Assembly: GCA_003255065.1 (NCBI GenBank)
Contig: QAOA01002889.1
Span: 124,001 to 188,000 of the forward strand
Source: Cercis canadensis
Taxonomy: Eukaryota; Streptophyta; Magnoliopsida; Fabales; Fabaceae
Direction of reading: 5' to 3'
Length of the DNA: 64,000 nucleotides
Shown: piece after piece, positions 62,859-64,000 of the stretch
Numbering within the stretch: the first letter of the stretch is position 1
How the letters are laid out: each line of letters begins with the position of its first letter
Notes under the pieces: model-generated
What the model saw: the letters and a program-made list of their open reading frames with translations, nothing else
Told to the model about the DNA's origin: nothing
Database searches by the model: none
Program-made: the position numbers and the translations under genes

Positions 62859-64000
62859 ATGGGGAACTGCTTAGATTCTTCTGCTAAAGTAGATGCAGCT
62901 CAAAGTTCCAGAACTTCTGGTAACTCATCTAATTCTTTGGTTATTGCTTTCTCTCTATGACNTTTTTTTTTTCTATTCTTTGGATACGTATATTTTTGCT
63001 TATGTTTCTGTGTTTGTTTTCTCATGCTTTGTCAGTATAGCTTTTCAAGGTTTTCTGGGAGTTTTTACAGTTGTGGGATGATGGGTTTTGTAAATTCCTT
63101 AGGGGGTTTTGTTGTTCCTTGTTTGAGTGCAAGCTTGGCTTGGGTTGCTAGGATTGAATATATGAGTTCATTTTCACGTCTTCAATACTGTATTCTCTGA
63201 CTTGTTTATATTCATTGATGTTTAGTGTTTGTACATTTCACCTGTGTACTACTATCTGGGTATAAGGGTCAAGATTCTTCAAAATATCATCCTCTCTCCT
63301 ATTTTTATGATTTTTGGGGTTTTAGTTTTGTTCCCCTCCTTTTTTGACTTTTCATCCCCTTTGCAGGTAATAAGCTGATGCATGTGATCTGATTTTGTTT
63401 GATACTTTAATGATCAATTTATTGTTTGTAGACAAGGATTGTTTGAGAAGTAAAGTTCGATAGCAATTTTCTCTGAGCAAGTTGTCTGGGAGATTACATA
63501 TATGTGTGTATGTGTATATTGTCACAGGGGAAATAAGGGATTGATGTTTCGTTCTCATTTTTATATATACCACTTTACAAAATTTTCTGCTTAGTTTAAT
63601 TTTATATTTAATCTATCTATGACATCAAGCCAAAATATATGGTATTATGGTAATAATCCTTTGGAGGTGAAAGAAAGAGTAGAGGGTTATAAGAATACAG
63701 GTTGAACCATATAAAAAAGAAAAGAAAAGTATTGTTATTAAGCATGAAGTATAACATTTGTCCAATGGATTATTGGATTGTGGTTGGTTAAATTTGAACG
63801 GTTCTCAAAACTGCCTGCATTTATTTATTCAGTGACATTACTTATGCATTAACTTTTTCCCCCCCTTTCTGTCAGCATCTGGAATTTCAAAAACTAGTCC
63901 TTCCACCTTATCTATTCCCTCATACAGTGAAAAAAGCAATTCCTCAAGTCTTCCCACACCAAGAACTGAGGGTGAAATCTTGTCTTCTCCAAATTTAAAA
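62859..64000 (+). CDS. PBL3: RLCK-VII protein kinase, PBL2/PBL3 (APK2)-like, 5' part
   Basis: Exon 1 is 62859-62919 and exon 2 starts at 63876 and runs off the window: 62 codons are visible. The start MGNCLDSSAKVD carries Gly2 for N-myristoylation and Cys4 for palmitoylation, giving plasma-membrane anchoring. A Ser/Thr-rich linker follows and the visible part ends in TPRTEGEILSSPNLK, the conserved lead-in to the kinase domain of PBL2/PBL3/PBL18-type receptor-like cytoplasmic kinases. The kinase domain itself lies beyond the window. Family knowledge: RLCK-VII kinases relay signals from cell-surface immune and hormone receptors. The intron (62920-63875) is phase 1, GT-AG, and contains an N at 62962. 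The 5'UTR before the ATG is pyrimidine-rich (about 62640-62800). Confidence 0.88.

Noticed and set aside
1-64000. tRNA, rRNA genes, CRISPR arrays, operons or an unusual defence-type cluster
   Set aside because: No intact examples seen. The genes are unrelated plant nuclear genes with introns, and their order gives no sign of a functional cluster.

Overview
The window looks like nuclear DNA of a eudicot plant, probably a woody rosid. Evidence: AT-rich intergenic DNA, many short exons with GT-AG introns and polypyrimidine acceptors, and encoded proteins closely resembling angiosperm families. Species cannot be fixed from the sequence alone. It is draft-assembly DNA: ten isolated single Ns occur, and at least four are flanked by near-identical duplicated ends, as if overlapping contig ends were abutted instead of merged.

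Layout, left to right. (1) 479-1126 (+): a small atypical HLH protein of the PRE/paclobutrazol-resistance type. (2) 1.1-6.1 kb: AT-rich intergenic DNA with a probable hAT-like non-autonomous element. (3) 6.1-10.4 kb (+): an RRM protein of the BPA1 (binding partner of ACD11) type, with a 5'UTR intron, an intronic hAT-type element with an exact 8-bp target duplication, and a 112-bp tandem duplication at its 3' end. (4) 11.9-19.1 kb (+): a 14-exon sucrose transporter of the SUT2/SUC3 clade. (5) 25.3-26.9 kb (+): a class I HD-Zip factor close to ATHB13/20/23, with several upstream ATGs. (6) 31.7-32.3 kb (+): a single-exon, plastid-targeted membrane protein with a bacterial-PH-like domain. (7) 32.5-46.6 kb: a 14-kb gene-poor stretch with two foldback Mutator-type MITEs (exact 9-bp target duplications) and a tRNA-like insertion. 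(8) 46.7-51.3 kb (+): the R2R3-MYB FOUR LIPS/MYB88, 12 exons. (9) 53.7-56.7 kb (-): a nucleotide-sugar transporter of the UTR1/UTR3 (SLC35B1) type, convergent with the MYB, whose promoter carries an exact ER-stress element. (10) 62.9 kb to the window end (+): the 5' part of an N-myristoylated RLCK-VII kinase (PBL2/PBL3 type).

The genes form no pathway or operon; this is an ordinary gene-bearing plant region. I found no previously undescribed multi-gene system. The most useful observations are the ERSE in the UTR3-like promoter, the insertion elements dated by exact target duplications, the upstream ORFs in two leaders, and assembly-made duplications, one of which duplicates the first coding exon of the FLP-like gene.
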